A stretch of 8,647 bases of DNA from GBS-DC sp964451985 (GTDB lineage Bacteria > Armatimonadota > Fimbriimonadia > Fimbriimonadales > GBS-DC), in NCBI GenBank assembly GCA_964451985.1, contig CAYVKB010000084.1:1-8647 (forward strand), read 5' to 3'. The position numbers were made by a program, and so were the translations under genes. How positions within the stretch are numbered: the first letter of the stretch is position 1; every line of letters begins with the position of its first letter. The notes under the pieces were generated by a model. The model saw nothing but the letters and a program-made list of their open reading frames with translations. It was not told the DNA's origin and made no database searches. Positions 5,731 through 8,647 of this stretch are shown here, piece after piece.

Positions 5731-8363
5731 CCTAAAGCGTCCAGCTCCCGCTTGAGCTGGTCTAACTTCATCAGGGCTTCTACAGGTGTCAGTGCGGTGA
5801 CATCCAGTGCGCGCAGGGTTTCCAGCACGGGATGTTCGGCGGCTTCGAACAGCGTGAGTTGGAGTTTTTGGGTGCGCATAATGGGGGCGTTGCTACTGGG
5901 TGGCTGAATCGCGCCCTGCACGCCACGCTTCTCGAACTCGCGCAGAATTTGCTCAGCCCGTTCCACCACTTCAGGCGGCGCGCCTGCCATCCGCGCCACA
6001 TGCACGCCGTAGCTCCGATCTGTACCGCCGGGCAACACCTTGTGCAGCCAGATAATCCTATCGCCCTGCTCCTTCACCGCCACGCGGTAGTTCGCCACGC
6101 CCTTCAGCCGGTTCGCCAGCTCATTCAGGTAATGGTAGTGCGTGGCGAAGAGCGTCTTACAGCCGATCGCGTGCAAATATTCGGCGACCGCCCACGCGAT
6201 GGCTAAGCCGTCGTAGGTGCTGGTGCCGCGCCCGATTTCGTCCAGTATCACCAAACTGCGTGGCGTGGCGTTGTTTAGTATATTCGCGGTTTCGGTCATC
6301 TCCACCATGAACGTGGATTGCCCGGTGGCGAGTTCATCTCTTGCCCCCACGCGCGTGAAGATTCGATCTACAAGCCCAATCTCGGCGCGGTCGGCAGGCA
6401 CGAAACTGCCGATGTGCGACATCAGCACAATCAGGGCGTTTTGGCGAATATATGTCGATTTTCCGCTCATATTCGGACCGGTCAGGATAATCAGTCGCTG
6501 GCTGTCATCCAGTTGGCAATCATTCGGTACAAATAAGTTCTCGCTGAATCGCTCCACGACGGGGTGGCGTCCGCCCCAGATGTGGATGCGGTCTTCTAAA
6601 TCCACCACAGGGCGCGTGTAGCGGTAGCGCACGGCGTTCTCGGCAAAGGCGCACAGCACATCGAGTTCGGCAATCGCCTTCGCCAGCGACTGAATCTGCA
6701 AGGTCTGACGCGCCACCTCCGCACGGATACGCGAGAAGAGTTCGAACTCCAGTGCGTTCATGCGCTCTTCCGCGCCCAGCAGAATCGCCTCCTGCTCTTT
6801 GAGTTCGGGCGTGATGAAGCGTTCGGCGTTCGCGAGGGTCTGTTTGCGAATGTAGTCGGGCGGCACTTTACTCAGATGCGGCTTGGAGACCTCCAGATAG
6901 TAGCCGAACACTGCGTTATAGCCCACCTTGAGGCTGGGGATGCCCGTGCGCTGGCGTTCTTTGGCTTCCAGCTGGGCAATCCAGCTCTTGCCCTCAGTAC
7001 GCACCTGTCGCAGGCGGTCGAGTTCGGGGTCATAGCCGTCGCGCAGGATGCCTCCCGACTTCAAATCGGCGGGCGGCTCGTCCACGAGGGCGCGCTCCAG
7101 CAGGTCGCACAGTTCTTGCATTGGGGCAAGGCGCGGCGCGAGACTGGCAAGCAGGTTGGGCGCGTCGGGCAGCTCGCTCAGCAGCGCGTTCACTTCGCTA
7201 AAGAGTTCAGGGATGCGCTGCAGCGTGCCGCGTAGGGCAACTAAATCGCGGGCGTTGGCTGTGCCCGTGCTGGCGCGGGCGGAGAGGCGTTCCAAATCCG
7301 CCAGCGGGCGTAGCCTCTGCCGAATCGCGTCGCGGTGCAGGCTCTGCTGGGCAAGCGCGTCGACGGCGTCCAATCGCTCGCGAATCGCATCGGGGTTCAG
7401 CAGCGGCTCATCCAGCCAGCGTTTGAGCACCCGCGCGCCCATTGAGGTACAAGTGCTGTCCAAAGTCGCCAGCAGCGTATAGCGGCGTGAGTTGTCCATC
7501 AGATTCTGAGTGAGTTCCAGATGCCGCCGCGCCGTCGCGTCCAGATACATGAACCGCTCGACGGCGTAAGTGGCGAGTGTTCGGATGTGTTGCAACGTCT
7601 CCAGCTGATTGCGCTGCAGATAGCGCAAGGCGAGCGCGGCGGCTTCCAGCCCGCGCGTGTAGTCCTCGCAGCCGAAGCCCCGCAGGGACTCCACGCCAAA
7701 ATGCTGTAGTAATATCTGTCTCGAATCGCGCCCTACCAAATCCCGCATCGGCAGAGGGGTAATCGTTGCATTCAACTGCTCACGCAGAGTCTGAATCAGC
7801 TCCTCCTGGTCTTCGGGAACCAGTACTTCGGCGGGCTGCAGGCGGAATAGCTCGTCCAGCAGTTTCTCCTGTCGTCGTTCACCCGCGATTTCGGTGGTGA
7901 GAAACTCACCAGTGGACACATCGACCACGCCCAGCCCATGCACCGGTTCACCCAGCACTGCCGCCACGAGGTAGTTATTCGCCCGCGCATCCAACATCGA
8001 GTCTTCCAACACTGTGCCCGGTGTAAGAATGCGTGTGACTCGTCGTTTGACCAAGCCCTTGGCGAATTTGGGGTCTTCAATCTGGTCACAAATCGCCACG
8101 CGATAGCCCTTCTGCACGAGTTTTGCGATGTAGCGTTCATAGGCATGGATAGGCACGCCCGCCATAGGAATACGCCCGTTGCTGCCATCCTCGCGCCCAG
8201 TCAGCACGATTTCCAGCTCACGGGCGGCGATTTCGGCGTCCTCTCCGTAAAACTCGTAAAAATCGCCCACCTGCATCGCCAGCAGCACGTCGGGGTTCTC
8301 GGCTTTGAGCCGAAAATACTGCTGCAGCATGGGCGTTTGGGCTTGGAATTTGCTGGGTTGCAT
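5727..8363 (-). CDS. mutS: DNA mismatch repair protein MutS
   Basis: This 878-residue protein is a full-length MutS1, which recognises base mismatches and small loops and uses ATP to recruit MutL. The mismatch-reading GDFYEF motif is at residues 33-38, where F35 would stack on the mispair and E37 contacts it. The connector, core and clamp regions follow, with the clamp at about 430-530. The ATPase domain has Walker A TGPNMSGKS (628-636), Walker B LVILDEIGRGTST (704-716, with D708 and E709) and the THYH switch (741-744). Near the C-terminus QLTLF (835-839) is a beta-clamp binding motif, followed by the usual LTPVEALMKLDQLK (858-871). Nothing essential is missing. The start is the ATG at 8363; a TTG immediately before it (8366) would add one residue. 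No mutL is in the window. The stop overlaps that of the convergent metalloprotease gene. Confidence 0.98.
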   Translation of the reverse strand: MQPSKFQAQTPMLQQYFRLKAENPDVLLAMQVGDFYEFYGEDAEIAARELEIVLTGREDGSNGRIPMAGVPIHAYERYIAKLVQKGYRVAICDQIEDPKFAKGLVKRRVTRILTPGTVLEDSMLDARANNYLVAAVLGEPVHGLGVVDVSTGEFLTTEIAGERRQEKLLDELFRLQPAEVLVPEDQEELIQTLREQLNATITPLPMRDLVGRDSRQILLQHFGVESLRGFGCEDYTRGLEAAALALRYLQRNQLETLQHIRTLATYAVERFMYLDATARRHLELTQNLMDNSRRYTLLATLDSTCTSMGARVLKRWLDEPLLNPDAIRERLDAVDALAQQSLHRDAIRQRLRPLADLERLSARASTGTANARDLVALRGTLQRIPELFSEVNALLSELPDAPNLLASLAPRLAPMQELCDLLERALVDEPPADLKSGGILRDGYDPELDRLRQVRTEGKSWIAQLEAKERQRTGIPSLKVGYNAVFGYYLEVSKPHLSKVPPDYIRKQTLANAERFITPELKEQEAILLGAEERMNALEFELFSRIRAEVARQTLQIQSLAKAIAELDVLCAFAENAVRYRYTRPVVDLEDRIHIWGGRHPVVERFSENLFVPNDCQLDDSQRLIILTGPNMSGKSTYIRQNALIVLMSHIGSFVPADRAEIGLVDRIFTRVGARDELATGQSTFMVEMTETANILNNATPRSLVILDEIGRGTSTYDGLAIAWAVAEYLHAIGCKTLFATHYHYLNELANRLKGVANYRVAVKEQGDRIIWLHKVLPGGTDRSYGVHVARMAGAPPEVVERAEQILREFEKRGVQGAIQPPSSNAPIMRTQKLQLTLFEAAEHPVLETLRALDVTALTPVEALMKLDQLKRELDALG
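5741..5760 (+). terminator. Possible hairpin terminator of the metalloprotease gene inside the mutS 3' end
   Basis: CCAGCTC (5741-5747) and GAGCTGG (5754-5760) form a perfect 7-bp stem with a 6-nt loop, starting 11 nt after the plus-strand stop codon. The following bases TCTAACTTCA are only weakly T-rich, so it is a poor intrinsic terminator. The sequence also encodes QLKRELD of MutS, so the symmetry may be a coding by-product. Confidence 0.25.
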
Positions 8364-8372
8364 CAAATGGGG

Positions 8373-8378
8373 ATTATA
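8373..8378 (-). promoter_or_regulatory. -10 box (TATAAT) directly upstream of mutS
   Basis: On the minus strand this reads TATAAT, a perfect consensus, with 9 nt between it and the ATG at 8363. Transcription would normally begin about 7 nt downstream of the box, that is at or within a few bases of the start codon, implying a leaderless or nearly leaderless mutS mRNA. There is no Shine-Dalgarno sequence in the gap, which fits. The -35 region (AGTAAT at a 17-nt spacing) is poor. Confidence 0.5.
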
Positions 8379-8508
8379 CCTTGAGGAATCGAGGAATTAC
8401 TGCAGCCTATCGTGTAAGGGCACGCCCTAATCTGCGCGGCGGTTAGCAGTAAATGCTTACAAAGTGTCTCTCAACAGTAATGCTGGATTGAGTAAACCCC
8501 CTCCGTGA
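8379..8508. other. Intergenic stretch with no gene found
   Basis: I see no coding frame, tRNA or recognisable RNA here. It contains two small inverted repeats, AGGGC-AC-GCCCT (8417-8428) and GTAA-ATGC-TTAC (8449-8460), and is more AT-rich than its surroundings between about 8445 and 8500. Together with the repeats to the right it forms the roughly 280-bp non-coding region upstream of mutS. Confidence 0.6.
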
Positions 8509-8647
8509 GGTTCCCCCTACTGCGTAGGGGGAACCGGGCGAGGGACGGTTGGTTCCCTCCTACTGCGTAGGGGGAACCGGGTGGGGTGGGGGCGGTTGGT
8601 TCCCTCCTACTGCGTAGGGGGAACCGGGCGAGGGACGGTCGGTTCCC
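8509..8647. repeat. Second tandem array of hairpin repeats (42-47 bp period), running off the window
   Basis: Units begin at 8509, 8551, 8598 and 8641, the last truncated by the window edge. The first unit is a perfect inverted repeat: GGTTCCCCCTAC (8509-8520), loop TGC, GTAGGGGGAACC (8524-8535). Units two and three carry one extra T in the left arm (GGTTCCCTCCTAC), leaving a single-base bulge in a 12-bp stem. Linkers are G-rich and end in CGGTTGGTTCCC or CGGTCGGTTCCC; the second linker is longer and differs from the other two. The family is unrelated in sequence to the left-hand array but has the same design. It may be an interspersed palindromic element or part of a larger array; the rest is outside view. 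Confidence 0.9.
8570..8592 (+). other. Canonical G-quadruplex motif in the second repeat unit
   Basis: G-runs of 5, 3, 4 and 5 bases at 8570-8574, 8579-8581, 8583-8586 and 8588-8592 are separated by AACC, T and T, satisfying the standard four-tract rule with very short loops. The first tract is also the right arm of the repeat hairpin, so the two structures would compete. The linkers of the neighbouring units lack a fourth run of three Gs, so this motif is specific to the longer linker. Confidence 0.55.

Noticed and set aside
8509..8647. CRISPR array at the right end
   Set aside because: The segments between palindromes are only 14-20 nt and nearly identical to each other, not unique spacers.

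Overview
The window is GC-rich bacterial chromosome holding five complete protein genes and, at its two ends, two different arrays of tandem hairpin-forming repeats. It has no phage, transposase, CRISPR or RNA genes that I can recognise. Taxon is uncertain. The mix of a SpoVR homologue, full-length MutS with a beta-clamp motif, a TPM/LemA pair, a secreted metalloprotease with an N-terminal 'DRLVLHDGT'-type module, and hairpin repeats between genes would fit a deep-branching group such as Armatimonadota. Planctomycetota or Chloroflexota cannot be excluded. This is an impression from protein style, not a measured assignment.

Layout from left to right. Positions 1-242 hold a 39-bp tandem repeat, each unit with an 8-bp perfect inverted repeat. 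Next comes spoVR (325-1761, +), which converges with 24 bp between stops on a two-gene minus-strand operon. That operon is a TPM-domain zinc-ribbon membrane protein (2450-3595) followed 4 bp later by a LemA-like membrane protein (1786-2445). A 74-bp divergent gap separates it from a large secreted multidomain protein with an HELGH zinc-protease motif (3670-5730, +). That gene collides tail to tail with mutS (5727-8363, -), and their stop codons overlap within 4 bp. Upstream of mutS are a perfect TATAAT box only 9 nt before the ATG, about 130 bp of unassigned sequence, and a second hairpin repeat family (8509 to the window end, 42-47 bp period).

The genes do not form one pathway. The TPM and LemA proteins very probably work together at the membrane, since the two families are often neighbours. 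MutS is housekeeping mismatch repair. SpoVR usually travels with a PrkA kinase and a YeaH-type protein, which would lie outside this window if present. The least characterised item is the 686-residue secreted protein, whose domain order (small N-terminal beta module, CARDB-like, metzincin-like catalytic region, carboxypeptidase-regulatory-like, FN3-like) I do not recognise as a named family. The two repeat families share one design, a GC-rich hairpin with a 3-nt loop plus a G-rich linker, although their sequences are unrelated.
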